Assembly (NCBI RefSeq): GCF_019396385.1
Contig: NZ_JAHKRN010000008.1
Coordinates: 62,001 to 126,000 of the forward strand
Reading direction: 5' to 3'
Source: Nonomuraea harbinensis
Lineage (GTDB): Bacteria; Actinomycetota; Actinomycetes; Streptosporangiales; Streptosporangiaceae
Length of the DNA stretch: 64,000 bases
Part shown: positions 52,901 to 61,325 of the stretch, one piece after another
Position numbering within the stretch: the first letter of the stretch is position 1
How the letters are laid out: each line of letters starts with the position of its first letter
Notes under the pieces: model-generated
Told to the model about the DNA's origin: nothing
The model's input: only the letters and a program-made list of their open reading frames with translations
Databases searched by the model: none
Position numbers and translations under genes: made by a program

Positions 52901-53345
52901 CGAACCGATCGCCGAGGTGGCCCGTTCCGGCCGCCCACCGGCCCCCCGAGCCGTCCGCGAAGGCCTGCCGGACGCCGCCGGCCGTCGCGAGGGGATCCCG
53001 CCCGCGAGCGGCGGGGTCCTCCCGGCGGTCCGCTCCACCGCCGGGCAGAGGGTCCTCATCATCGGTGCGGGCGGCGGCGTGGGGAGCTACACCGTCCAGC
53101 TCGCGGGTCACCGGCACCACTCCGGCCAGTGCCGAGCGCAGTGTCGACAAGGGGGCCACCCGGTCCAGCTCGGTGGCACGACCGGCGGCCACCGTCAGGC
53201 CGCGTGCGCGGCCGAGGCGGGCGGCCTCCGCGAGCAGCCGGGTCTTGCCGATCCCCGCGGGACCCTCCACCAGCACGCATCCCGCACCCTCGGCCAGCAC
53301 GCCGCTGATCGCCGCGAGCGCCTCCCGCCTGCCGACGAACGTCAT
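49923..53345 (-). CDS. LAL-family LuxR regulator with AAA ATPase, repeat-expanded
   Basis: 1140 residues, longer than most LALs (about 900-950). Walker A EGPAGIGKTRLLAEAARL (near residue 25), Walker B LLVVLDDVQWADE, helical TPR-like middle, and a C-terminal LuxR helix-turn-helix (LTPSELRVARLVARGLTNRE then VAAELFVSPHTVDSHLRHAF). Excess length comes from three places: about residues 80-130 (an unusual insert whose antisense strand reads like a dehydrogenase motif), 493-587 (imperfect 25-27-residue repeats) and 859-957 (nine 11-residue repeats such as HPDQPTHGTPT). LALs activate secondary-metabolite or sugar genes on ATP/ligand binding. Whether this one still works is unclear, but the frame is kept throughout. 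Confidence 0.85.
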   Translation of the reverse strand: MTFVGRREALAAISGVLAEGAGCVLVEGPAGIGKTRLLAEAARLGRARGLTVAAGRATELDRVAPLSTLRSALAGVVPVTRELDGVAPHAAARTDDEDPLPGGGADRREDPAARGRDPLATAGGVRQAFADGSGGRWAAGTGHLGDRFGGVELIGDALERFAGPLLVVLDDVQWADELSLLALRRLVPGGSSVVWLLARRPLPEQESLDRLEAVRVPLPPLSQEEAAELSGHLLGSPQSRPVLELVRASGGNPFLLEEALSAAREDGRVRMDGGFPEAVERRLLPLAAGTRRLLGVAAVLRRPFSVHEAAGVLGAPVAGAVAAVEEAVRAGVLVDEGGRLAFRHDLIREAVYGGLPEAVRSAWHREAAAVLRAEGRPPAELAEHLRHGARRGDAAAVAELRAAAAGLRATAPSAAADLMTRALDLSDSWDPALVADAVRLLASAGRLADARALADDCSARPYARPWSPDTPALPGDENDPMDGPTPRRHTPREPGARTATAPLDAPSRQTEAGQLDAPEEPSAQTATAPADAPSRQTGRLDAPEEPGARTATARLGAPSGHMEAGRLDTPEEPGAQAVTASADALGGRLSAGEEAAICLGLAEALKHAGDDAGVVERTGRALARAGVPVEARARLLAVRAHALMMTGRIGEADAAAAGAVASGEPFGQVVALQARSTVALFRGEPRVALEHAERAVRIADAAGGEVAHRHPRLWLGAALTVLDRFEEADAVYATVARESRAAGTAWSRPLRHRFRADLLLAWGRLDDAEAEAEAGLRVTAELSAMALAPALLAVLGHVAALRGDSDSARRHFRQGAELAGSGPGLVHDELRFRTALFERSIYGHGTTGRRTKRGAGPADRDQRAGGTPTHRDQPTHGTPTHPDQPTHGTPTHPDQPTHGTPTHPDQPTHGTPTHREQPTPESPLNRDQAARGTPTDRDQAARGTLAHRDRRALGTSDRQGRGRDAPGLGWLGEEGSALAYLLLQEPWAAARLRGEPGVVAGIRALAARNPEVVSLRAAAAHAEGRLAEAVELYRAAPRPLGLAAALEEAGRRDEALEVYAACGVRRDAAGRPPTGWAALTPSELRVARLVARGLTNREVAAELFVSPHTVDSHLRHAFAKLGVNSRVELARHALISEGLT
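50475..50771 (-). repeat. Nine 33-bp coding minisatellite units in the LAL regulator
   Basis: Nine tandem 11-codon units in frame. The central three or four are nearly identical (HPDQPTHGTPT), and the outer ones diverge to HREQPTPESPL and HRDRRALGTSD, the pattern expected for recent expansion from the middle. The units are Pro/Thr/His/Gln rich, so an unstructured linker. Confidence 0.9.
51585..51869 (-). repeat. Imperfect ~81-bp coding repeats in the LAL regulator
   Basis: Three 25-27-residue units plus a partial fourth, each opening with EPGARTATA or EPSAQTATA and containing DAPSRQT and LDAPE. All are in frame, in a linker just after the ATPase/TPR start. Confidence 0.8.
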
Positions 53346-53360
53346 GGCACCGATTCTGCG

Positions 53361-54092
53361 CTACCCCAGGCGGATCCGGACCACGAGGTCGTGCAGGGCG
53401 GCGTGCGCGGAGGCGGTGCCGGGCAGCGCCGAGCCGTCCCCGGCCCGCTCCAGCTCCGCGGTCATCCTCGCCACGTCCGCGGCGGCCGAGGCGATCACGG
53501 GCGCGGCGCCGTGCTCGGCCTCCCGCTTGGCGGCCACCAGCTCGGGCAGGTACGCGGGCCCGTACTCATACAGCTGCGTCAGGTCGGCCCGCAGCTCGCC
53601 CGACCGCATCAGGTGGATCCCGGTGGCCAGCACCCGGAACGTGTACAGCAGCGGCTTCAGCTCGCCCGTCTTCCCGAACAGCCGCCACTGCGTCCGCGCG
53701 AACCCCAGGTAGTGGTGGGCGTGATGGCGCGTCAGGCACGCGGGCGCCAGCGCCACCAGCTCCTCGTGCACCGGCGACGACGCCACCACCAGCGGCGACA
53801 GGAGCTGCTCCAGCACGTAGCCGTTGCGGCTCAGCAGCAACCGGCAGAACTTGGCCAGGTCGTGCGTCACCAGATCCACCTCGACGCCGTCCCGCGTCCA
53901 CGTCGCGTCGAGCGTCTCCGGCCCGGTGACCAGCCCGACGACCTCCCGGGCGGCCAGCACGTGCACACCGCGCAGGTCCACGTCCGAGTCCGCCGACGGG
54001 AAACCGTACAGATGGGCCCCGCTCACGGTGGCGAAGACCAGCGGGTACGGCTGCTCACCCGGGATCTCCGGCAACCAGGCGGGCAGGTTCAC
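53361..54092 (-). CDS. Nucleotidyltransferase-fold protein (COG3541-like), second of a pair
   Basis: 243 residues from GTG 54092 in a GTGA overlap with the upstream paralogue. DNA-polymerase-beta-like motif VSGAHLYGFPSADSDVDLRGVHV, with the two Asp metal ligands as D-V-D, and a third in GVEVDLVTHDLAKF. The rest is helical. The family is predicted to transfer nucleotides to RNA or protein. Confidence 0.8.
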   Translation of the reverse strand: MNLPAWLPEIPGEQPYPLVFATVSGAHLYGFPSADSDVDLRGVHVLAAREVVGLVTGPETLDATWTRDGVEVDLVTHDLAKFCRLLLSRNGYVLEQLLSPLVVASSPVHEELVALAPACLTRHHAHHYLGFARTQWRLFGKTGELKPLLYTFRVLATGIHLMRSGELRADLTQLYEYGPAYLPELVAAKREAEHGAAPVIASAAADVARMTAELERAGDGSALPGTASAHAALHDLVVRIRLG

Positions 54093-54727
54093 AGGTTCTC
54101 CCTCCGCACGCCGATCAGGAACTCCTCGACCGCGTCCCGGTCCGGCCGCTCCGGCAGCACCGAGTCGGTCGCCGCCAGCTCGGCGACCAGCCGCGCGCGC
54201 CAGGCGTCCACCTCCGCCCACGGCACCTCGCCCCGCTTGACCGCCAGCAGGCGCTCGCGGTCGTCGCCCATCCGGACGCGCGGCTCGCCGTGCCGGACCA
54301 GATGGAGGCCGCTCAGCAGCAGCCTGATCATGTGCATGGCCTGCTTCCACTTCGGCGCCTCCGGGTCCAGCCGGCGGAACTGCGCGTCCGCGTACCCGGC
54401 GAACGTCTCCTGGGCGCGGCTCGACAGGAACGCGCGGCGCAGGTCGAGCAGCCGCCGCCCGGCGGGCGTGACCAGTTCGACCAGCGGCGACCACAGGCAC
54501 TCCAGCACCGTCGGGTTCGCCTGCAGCGCCAGCACGCAGAACCGCTCGACCTCCCACGAGAACTGCTCGGGCAGCGGCCCGTCGCGGTGCGTCGGCGGCT
54601 TGTCCAGCCGCCAGAACGCCTCGGTCGGGGCCGCGAACACGCCACGCCGGTCGATGTCGGACGCCTCGGTTTCCAGCCCGTACGCGCGCGAACCGGTCAC
54701 CACGGACAGGATCAGGTCATCGCCCAT
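54089..54727 (-). CDS. Nucleotidyltransferase-fold protein (COG3541-like), first of a pair
   Basis: 212 residues. The motif is VTGSRAYGLETEASDIDRRGVF, with D-I-D as metal pair and FSWEVERFCVLAL supplying the third acidic residue (Glu for Asp). It is a paralogue of the next gene, with which it overlaps. Such proteins are found with RNA ligase or polynucleotide kinase genes in some genomes; none is seen here. Confidence 0.8.
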   Translation of the reverse strand: MGDDLILSVVTGSRAYGLETEASDIDRRGVFAAPTEAFWRLDKPPTHRDGPLPEQFSWEVERFCVLALQANPTVLECLWSPLVELVTPAGRRLLDLRRAFLSSRAQETFAGYADAQFRRLDPEAPKWKQAMHMIRLLLSGLHLVRHGEPRVRMGDDRERLLAVKRGEVPWAEVDAWRARLVAELAATDSVLPERPDRDAVEEFLIGVRRENL

Positions 54728-54850
54728 GAGGATCGACTCTTACCTCCTGTGGTCGGCACCGAGCCCCGCACGAAGCCCGAATCCCCCAATTTAGGGCTTT
54801 GTTGCCCGTTCCGGGTTGATGATCGTCGATTGCTGACACAGTCTTGAGTC

Positions 54851-56731
54851 GTGGGAAGTGCTCCGGAAATGCGTAGCTACGAGTCCGTCTACCGGCAGAG
54901 CATCGAGGCGCCGGAGGAGTTCTGGCGCGAGGCGGCGCGGGGCGTCGACTGGGACGTGGAGCCCGAGCGGGCCCACGACGGCGGGCGGTGGTTCCCCGGA
55001 GGGCGGCTCAACACCTGCCACAACGCCGTCGACCGGCACGTCGCGGCGGGCCGGGGCGACCAGGACGCGCTGATCTACGACAGCCCCGTCACCGGGTCCG
55101 CGCGCCGCTACACCTACCGGGAGCTGCTCGGCCTGGTGTCCCGCACCGCGGGGATGCTCCGCGGGCTCGGCGTCGGGACCGGCGACACCGTGGTGATCTA
55201 CATGCCGATGGTGCCCGAGGCCGTGGTCGCGATGCTCGCCTGCGCCAGGCTCGGGGCGGTGCACTCGGTGGTGTTCGGCGGGTTCGCGGCCAGCGAGCTG
55301 GCCGTCCGCATCGACCACGCCAGGCCCAAGGTCGTGCTGTCGGCGTCGTGCGGGATCGAGCCGTCCCGGCTGGTGGAGTACAAGCCGCTGCTGGACGCCG
55401 CGCTGGAGCGGGCGTCGCACCGGCCCGCCCACTGCGTGATCCTGCAGCGCGAGCAGCACCCCGCCGACCTCACCGAGGGCCGCGACCTCGACTGGGAGAG
55501 CGCCGTGCGCGACGCGGAACCCGCCGGATGCGTCAGCGTGGCCGCCACCGACCCGCTCTACATCCTCTACACCTCCGGCACCACCGGCGCCCCGAAGGGC
55601 GTGGTCCGCGACAACGGCGGCCACGCGGTCGCGCTCCACTGGAGCATGGCCAACGTGTACGGCGCCGCGCCCGGCGAGGTCTACTGGGCCGCCTCCGACG
55701 TCGGCTGGGTCGTCGGCCACTCCTACATCGTCTACGCCCCGCTGCTCGCGGGCTGCACGACCGTCCTGTACGAGGGCAAGCCCGTGGGCACGCCCGACCC
55801 GGGCGCGTTCTGGCGGGTGGTGTCGACGTACGGGGTGCGGACGCTGTTCACGGCGCCCACCGCGTTCCGCGCGATCAAGAAGGAAGACCCGTCCGGCAGT
55901 TTCGCCAAAAAGTGGGATCTGTCCAGCCTGCGTTACCTCTTCCTCGCCGGCGAACGGCTCGACCCCGACACCTACCACTGGGCCTCGGCCCTGCTCGGCA
56001 TCCCGGTCATCGACCACTGGTGGCAGACCGAGACCGGCTGGCCGATGGCCGCCAACTGCGTCGGCATCGAGGAACTGCCGGTCAAGCCGGGTTCGCCCAC
56101 CAAGCCCGTCCCCGGCTGGGACATGCGCGTCCTCGACGACGACGGGAACGAGTGCCCGCCCGGCGTCGAGGGCGCCGTCACGGTCCGGCTGCCGCTGCCC
56201 CCCGGCTGTCTGCCGACCCTCTACCGCGACGACGACCGCTTCACCGAGGCCTACCTGTCGCGCTACCCCGGCCACTACCTGACCGGCGACGGCGGCCGCA
56301 TCGACGAGGACGGCTACCTGTTCGTCATGGGCCGCATCGACGACGTCATCAACGTGGCCGGGCACCGGCTGTCCACCGGGGCCATCGAGGAGGTGCTCGC
56401 GGACCACCCGGACGTCGCCGAGTCCGCGGTCATCGGCGTGACCGACGAGCTGAAGGGACAGCTCCCGGTCGGGCTCGTGGTGCTCAAGGCGGGCGCGGAG
56501 CGCGACCCCGCCGACGTCGAGCGCGAGCTGACCTCCCTGGTCCGCGAGCGGATCGGTCCCGTCGCGGCCTTCCGCAGGGCCGTCGTCGTGAGCCGGCTGC
56601 CGAAGACCCGCTCCGGCAAGATCCTGCGCGGCACCATGCGCGACATCGCCGCCGGGACCCCCTACCGCGTGCCGTCCACCATCGAGGACCCCGCCGCCCT
56701 CACGGAGATCACCGACGCGCTCAAGGGCTGA
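54851..56731 (+). CDS. prpE: Acetyl/propionyl-CoA synthetase (AMP-forming, PrpE-like)
   Basis: 626 residues. The GTG at 54851 or ATG at 54869 are both possible. AMP-binding motif YILYTSGTTGAPKGVVRDNGG, WWQTETGWPM, GDGGRIDEDGYLFVMGR and the acylatable Lys in KTRSGKILRGTMRDIA. GHSYIVYAPLLAG and the missing ACS Trp pattern favour propionate over acetate, as in PrpE. It activates short acyl groups to acyl-CoA. Length matches the family. Confidence 0.9.
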   Translation: MGSAPEMRSYESVYRQSIEAPEEFWREAARGVDWDVEPERAHDGGRWFPGGRLNTCHNAVDRHVAAGRGDQDALIYDSPVTGSARRYTYRELLGLVSRTAGMLRGLGVGTGDTVVIYMPMVPEAVVAMLACARLGAVHSVVFGGFAASELAVRIDHARPKVVLSASCGIEPSRLVEYKPLLDAALERASHRPAHCVILQREQHPADLTEGRDLDWESAVRDAEPAGCVSVAATDPLYILYTSGTTGAPKGVVRDNGGHAVALHWSMANVYGAAPGEVYWAASDVGWVVGHSYIVYAPLLAGCTTVLYEGKPVGTPDPGAFWRVVSTYGVRTLFTAPTAFRAIKKEDPSGSFAKKWDLSSLRYLFLAGERLDPDTYHWASALLGIPVIDHWWQTETGWPMAANCVGIEELPVKPGSPTKPVPGWDMRVLDDDGNECPPGVEGAVTVRLPLPPGCLPTLYRDDDRFTEAYLSRYPGHYLTGDGGRIDEDGYLFVMGRIDDVINVAGHRLSTGAIEEVLADHPDVAESAVIGVTDELKGQLPVGLVVLKAGAERDPADVERELTSLVRERIGPVAAFRRAVVVSRLPKTRSGKILRGTMRDIAAGTPYRVPSTIEDPAALTEITDALKG

Positions 56732-56802
56732 GCATCCGACAACCCTCCAAAGCCGGACCAACGGCGTCATGATGGGAGCTCTCACGCTCTTCGGAGACGC
56801 CG

Positions 56803-58686
56803 ATGACGGACATCCTGAGCTACGCGGGCGCGCTGGACATCCTCGGCTGTGAGCGGCCCCGGCTGGCCGAGGCCGTCGAGCGGGCCGCGGCCGTGCCTCC
56901 GACCGGCTGGGGCGGCGCCGCCGTGCCCGCCGCGGGCCTGGTGGAGCTGCGCGGCGAGATCGTCCGCTACACCGAGGACACGGTGCGCGGGGTCGCCGCC
57001 CGGCGCGGCGGCGACACCCGGTTCGTCAGGACCCGGCGGCTGGCCGCGGCCCACGCCGTGATCGTGGTCTCCGCGTACTTCGAGGCCCTGGGCGAGGAGT
57101 CGAGGCCGCCGGTCACGCTGGAGAGACTGGACCACACCCGCCACCCGGAGGCGGCCGAGCGGTACGCCGCCCTCGTCAGGAGCCTGCTCGCCACCGGGCT
57201 GCCGACGCCCGAGCCGCATCGCCCGTACGAGGAGACCCGGCAGGCCGTGCGGCTGGTCCACCGGCGGATGTCGGAGGCGCTCCGCCCGCCGCGAGGTCGG
57301 CAGGGACGCCTCCGCCGCCGGGCTGCCGCCGCCCCGGCTGCGCGCCCTCGTCGACCGGGAGCTGGTGCGGCTCGGGGCGGTCGCGCTGTCGATGTTCGCC
57401 CGCGGCCGGCCGGTCGCCGCGGCGGCCGCGCTCGACGCCGACCTGGCGGCGCTGTGCGGGCCGGGCAGCGGGGCGGATCGGGCCACCAGGCGGTTCTTCT
57501 TCGCGCGCCGTACGTCCGCGCACCGTACGGGGAACGGGACAGACGGCTACGAGTTCGCGCACGCCACCTTCGGCGAGTTCCTCGTCGGCTGGCTGGCCGT
57601 GTTCGCGGTGCGCGAGCTGGTCAGGAGACACGACCTGACCGGCGGCGAGCTGGCCGCCGCGCCCGCCCAGGACCTGGACGACGACCTGCTGTACGCGGTC
57701 ACCTCGTTCTCCTGCCTGGCCGAGCGCGGGCCGATCGTGGGCTTCGCCGTCGAACTGCTCGCCGGGCTGCCCGCGCGGGAGCGCGAGCGGGCCGTGGAAC
57801 TGCTCGGCGTGCTGCTGCGCGAGTCGCTGTACGAGCGGCGGCGGCGCTCCTTCACCGCGTTCGAGCCGGTGCGGCGGCCGGTCACGCGGCGGCTGGCCGC
57901 CTACTCCGCCAACCTCACCCTGCTCATCGTGGCCGCGTCCGCCGCGCCCGTACGGGTGTCGGAGCTGTTCGGCGGCCCCGACCCGCTGGCGCGGTGGACC
58001 TCGCACGCCCACCTGTGGCGCAGCCAGCTTGGCGACGGCGGCTGGAGCGGGCTGCTGGCCGCCATGCCCGCGCTGCGGGTCTCCGAGCACGGCGAGCGCG
58101 ACATCCTGCTCGGCGGGCCGGCCGAACCGCCGGGCGGCGACGGGCTCGGCTGGTGGTTCGGTCACGGCCTCGGGCGGCGCGCCACCGTGCTGCGCCACCG
58201 TGCTGCGCCACCGTGCTGCGCCACCGGATCAGGGTGTTCGCCGAGCGCGCGTACCTGCTCAACCCCGACACCGACCTGCTGGCCGACCTGCTCGACGAGG
58301 GCGCCGACCCGCCGCTCCTGCTGCGCCCGCGGGGCCGGGTGGCCAGCCTGCCCCGGCTGCTGCGGGACCTGCTGACCGGCGAGCCCCTGAACCCCGACGA
58401 CCGGCTGGCCCGCTACCTCGACGCGATCACCGCCGCCACCGCCCCCGGCCTGCCGCCCGACGCCCGCCTGCTCGCGCTCATCGCGCACGCGGTCACGATC
58501 GACGGCGCCCGGCTGCCGTTCGCGGGCCGCGGCCGCATCGTCAGCGAGCTGCTGCACGCCGGCGCCGACCACGCGCTGCTGCGGCCGCTCGTGGAAGCCA
58601 TGATCGCCGAACGGTTCGAGAGCTGGGAGAGCCTCGTCGAGGCGGGCATCCCCGAGGACGTGCTCCGCAAGATCCACAGCCCATGA
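56803..58686 (+). pseudogene. Decayed NACHT-family NTPase (NNH7 type), ATPase domain deleted and frame broken
   Basis: The first 155 residues (MTDILSYAGALDILGC, RTRRLAAAHAVIVVSAYFEAL, VRLVHRRMSEA) are an NNH7-like N-terminal helical domain. The reading frame then changes near 57285. Out of frame by one, the sequence resumes at RREVGRDASAAGLPPPRL, ELVRLGAVALSMFARGR and DGYEFAHATFGEFLVGWL, which normally follow the NACHT ATPase. The whole ATPase core (Walker A, Walker B, sensor) is missing. A 13-bp triplication at 58184-58222 breaks the frame again; the C-terminus (RIRVFAERAYLLNPDTDLL) is intact in the first frame. Intact relatives are antiphage or cell-death NTPases; this is a relic. The C-terminal half may still be translated from an internal start such as 57365. 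Confidence 0.8.
58184..58222 (+). repeat. 13-bp tandem triplication breaking the NACHT relic
   Basis: ACCGTGCTGCGCC occurs three times in a row. Removing two copies (26 bases) joins ATVLRHRIRVFAERAYLLN in one frame, so it arose by slippage after a single copy. Confidence 0.9.
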
Positions 58687-58814
58687 CCGGCTCTCCCGGA
58701 CTTTGCGTAATAAATGCCGCCATAGCTTGATCAAGTACCGCTAGGGTATCCGCCGACCGCTGAACCGCGGTTCCGCGCCGGGATCCGCCCGGCCCGTCCG
58801 GGGGAACCTCTGCC

Positions 58815-60228
58815 ATGGCGTCCGTCCTCGCCTTCCGTGTCCCGCCCGGCCGCTCCGCCGTGGCGCGACCGGCCGGCCACCGCCTGTTCGCGGCCGTGCT
58901 CGTGCTCGCCGCCGCGCTGCGCGTGCTGGTCATGCTGGGGTACGACACCGCGATGGTGTACTGGTACGACTCGTTCACGTACCTCGACACCGCCGTGCGC
59001 ATGCGGCCGAACGGGGGCCTTCCACCCCGCCGGATACTCCGCGTTCCTGTGGCTGCTGCGGCCCTTCCACAGCGTGGAACTCGTGGCGGGCGTGCAGCAC
59101 GCGATGGGGCTGGGCGTCGCCGTGCTGATGTACGCGCTGCTGCGCTCGCGCGGGCTGCCCGGCTGGGGCGCCACCCTCGCCACGCTGCCGGTGCTGTTCG
59201 ACCCGTCGTTCGTCCGGCTGGAGCACGCGATCCTGTCCGACCTGCAGGCGATCTTCCTGGTGATGGCCGCGCTGCTCGTGCTGGGCCGCCGGGAGGAGGT
59301 CACCGCGCGGGCGGCGGCCGGGGCCGGCCTGCTGCTCGCCCTGGCCGGGCTCACCCGCACCGCCGCGGTGCCGCTGATCGGCCTGGCCGCGCTCTGGCTC
59401 CTGCTCAGGCGGGGCCGGCGCCGGCGGGCGGCCGTCCTGCTGGTGGCCGGCGCGCTGCCGCTGCTCGCCTACGCCGGATGGTACGAACGCCACCACGACC
59501 GGTTCGCGCTCAGCGGCTCCGACGGCGTGGCGTTATGGGCCCGCACGATGACGTTCGCCGACTGCTCGGTCATCCAGCCGCCGCCCGCCGAGGCGCGACT
59601 CTGCCCGAACGGCACCGTGATGGACGCCGCCTCCGAGTACGTGTGGGCGCCCGGCGCCTCGCTCAACCTGCTGCCCGGCGACCGGTTCGCGCACAACGAC
59701 CTGGCCAGGTCCTTCGCCCTGCGCGCCATCGCCGCCCAGCCCCTGGACTACCTGCGGCAGATCGCCGGGGACACCGCGCTCGCCTTCACCTGGGAGCCGG
59801 TGCCGCACCCCGACCGGATGACGCCGACCTCGACGTTCCCGTACGGGGTCTGGACCGTGCCCGACAACGAGCTGGTGCGCGCGGTCCGCGCCGACTACGA
59901 CCCGGACATCAGGGGGATGCGCTCGGTGGAGCCGTGGGGATCGGTGCTGGCCGCCTACCCGTACCCGTGGTTCCTGCACGGGACCCTCTTCGGGGTGCTG
60001 CTGCTGGCCGGGGCCGCCGGGTCCGTCGGGCGGCGGCGGCCGGCGCTGCTGCCGTGGGTGTTCGCCGCGTTCCTCCTGGTGGCGCCGGTCGCCGCGCTCG
60101 ACTTCGACCACCGGTACGTGCTGCCCGCGATCCCGCCGGGCTGCGTCGCCGCCGCGCTCGCCGTACACGGGATACCGCGATCGCGGTATCGCGCGGCGGG
60201 GGACGAGCGCACTACCGTGAACATGTGA
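58815..60228 (+). pseudogene. Membrane glycosyltransferase (GT39-like), frameshift at a G5 tract
   Basis: The first ~65 residues (VARPAGHRLFAAVLVLAAALR, YDSFTYLDTAVRMRPNG) are in one frame; after GGGGG at 59013-59017 the gene continues in another (AFHPAGYSAFLWLLRPFHSVE). One G less restores a single 470-residue membrane protein with about ten hydrophobic segments, of the dolichyl-phosphate-mannose mannosyltransferase-like type. The Asp of DSFTYLDTA is the expected extracytoplasmic catalytic residue. The G tract makes both a sequencing error and slippage-type variation plausible. Its stop overlaps the start of the histidine kinase. Confidence 0.78.
60171..60190. promoter_or_regulatory. Perfect 20-bp palindrome upstream of the two-component genes
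   Basis: GATACCGCGATCGCGGTATC is its own reverse complement, and lies 34 bases upstream of the kinase GTG inside the end of the glycosyltransferase gene. It could be an operator for the downstream kinase-regulator pair, for instance of the NarL-type regulator. Confidence 0.5.
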
Positions 60229-61325
60229 GGACGCTCGCCCTGGTCTGCGGCATGGCGGTGGTCGTCCTGTACTCGACCGTCATGGCCTACGACAACCAGC
60301 CCGGGGCCACGCCCCTCGACCCGGCCGGCTACGCGCTGCTCGTCACGGACGTGCTCGCGCTCGCCTGGCTGCCCCGCAGGCCGGAGGTCGCGCTGGCGAT
60401 CAGCGTCGGGGCGGTCGCCGCCCTGTTCACCCTTGGCTACGCGTACGCGTTCTGGCCCGCTCCGGCGCTGATCGCGGTCTTCGCCACCATCTCGACCGGC
60501 CGCCGGGCGGCGGGCTGGGCGGGGGCGGTGTTCCTGGTCGCGGTGCCGGCGGTCGCGGCGGTGCTCCACCCCGGGGTGGACAACGCGGTGGCCGTGGTCA
60601 TCTGGGCGCTGCTCGTCCTCGTCGCCGCGCAGCCCGCCGAGGTGTCGCGGGCCCGCCGCGCCTACACCCTCGAAGTCGAGCGCCGCGCCGCCGAGGCCGA
60701 GCGCGGCCGCGAGGAGGAGGCGCTGCGCCGCGCCCAGGAGGAGCGGCTGCGGGTGGCCAGGGAACTGCACGACGTCACCTCCCACACGGTGTCGGTGATC
60801 GCGCTGCACGCCGCCGTCGCGGCCGAGGCCGTCGCCCGCGCGGGCGGGCCGCCGGAAGCCCGCGACGCCCTCCAGGTGATCCGCGACTCCAGCCGGCAGG
60901 CGCTGGCCGAGATGAAGGGCGTGCTCGGCGTGCTCCGGCCCCGGCATCCCCTGCCCGGCAGCGCCCAGCTCCCCGCCCTGGCCAGGACCGCCGGGCTGCC
61001 GGTCACGCTGGAGACCACCGGCGAGCCGCGGCCGCTGCCGCCCGCCGTGGACCTGGCCGTCTACCGGGTGGTCCAGGAAGCCCTGACCAACACCATCCGT
61101 CACGCCGGCGCCACCCGCGCCACGGTGACGCTGGCGTACGAGGAGGCGGGCGTGCGCGTGCGCGTGGACGACGACGGCACCGGCCCGTCCGGCATCCCCG
61201 GTCTGGACGCGGGAGGCCATGGGCTGAGGGGGATGGCCGAGCGGGTGGAGGCCGCGGGCGGGAGACTCACCACCGGTGCCGGTCCGGCGGGCGGGTTCCG
61301 GGTGGCGGCGTGGATGCCCGCGTGA
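60225..61325 (+). CDS. NarL-type sensor histidine kinase (HisKA_3)
   Basis: 366 residues from GTG 60225. Four membrane segments in the first 135 residues, a coiled coil, then the dimerisation motif ARELHDVTSHTVSVIALHA with phospho-His182, and a short HATPase_c (VVQEALTNTIRHAGA, GGHGLRGMAERVEAAGG). It senses a membrane or cell-wall signal and phosphorylates the next gene's product. GTGA overlaps link it to both neighbours. Confidence 0.92.
   Translation: MRTLALVCGMAVVVLYSTVMAYDNQPGATPLDPAGYALLVTDVLALAWLPRRPEVALAISVGAVAALFTLGYAYAFWPAPALIAVFATISTGRRAAGWAGAVFLVAVPAVAAVLHPGVDNAVAVVIWALLVLVAAQPAEVSRARRAYTLEVERRAAEAERGREEEALRRAQEERLRVARELHDVTSHTVSVIALHAAVAAEAVARAGGPPEARDALQVIRDSSRQALAEMKGVLGVLRPRHPLPGSAQLPALARTAGLPVTLETTGEPRPLPPAVDLAVYRVVQEALTNTIRHAGATRATVTLAYEEAGVRVRVDDDGTGPSGIPGLDAGGHGLRGMAERVEAAGGRLTTGAGPAGGFRVAAWMPA

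Noticed and set aside
51115..53712. An 865-codon Ser/Ala-rich frame opposite the LAL gene
   Set aside because: Composition is that of an antisense frame of a Leu/Ala/Glu-rich gene. The MDR-like motif noted in the findings is in a different plus-strand frame.
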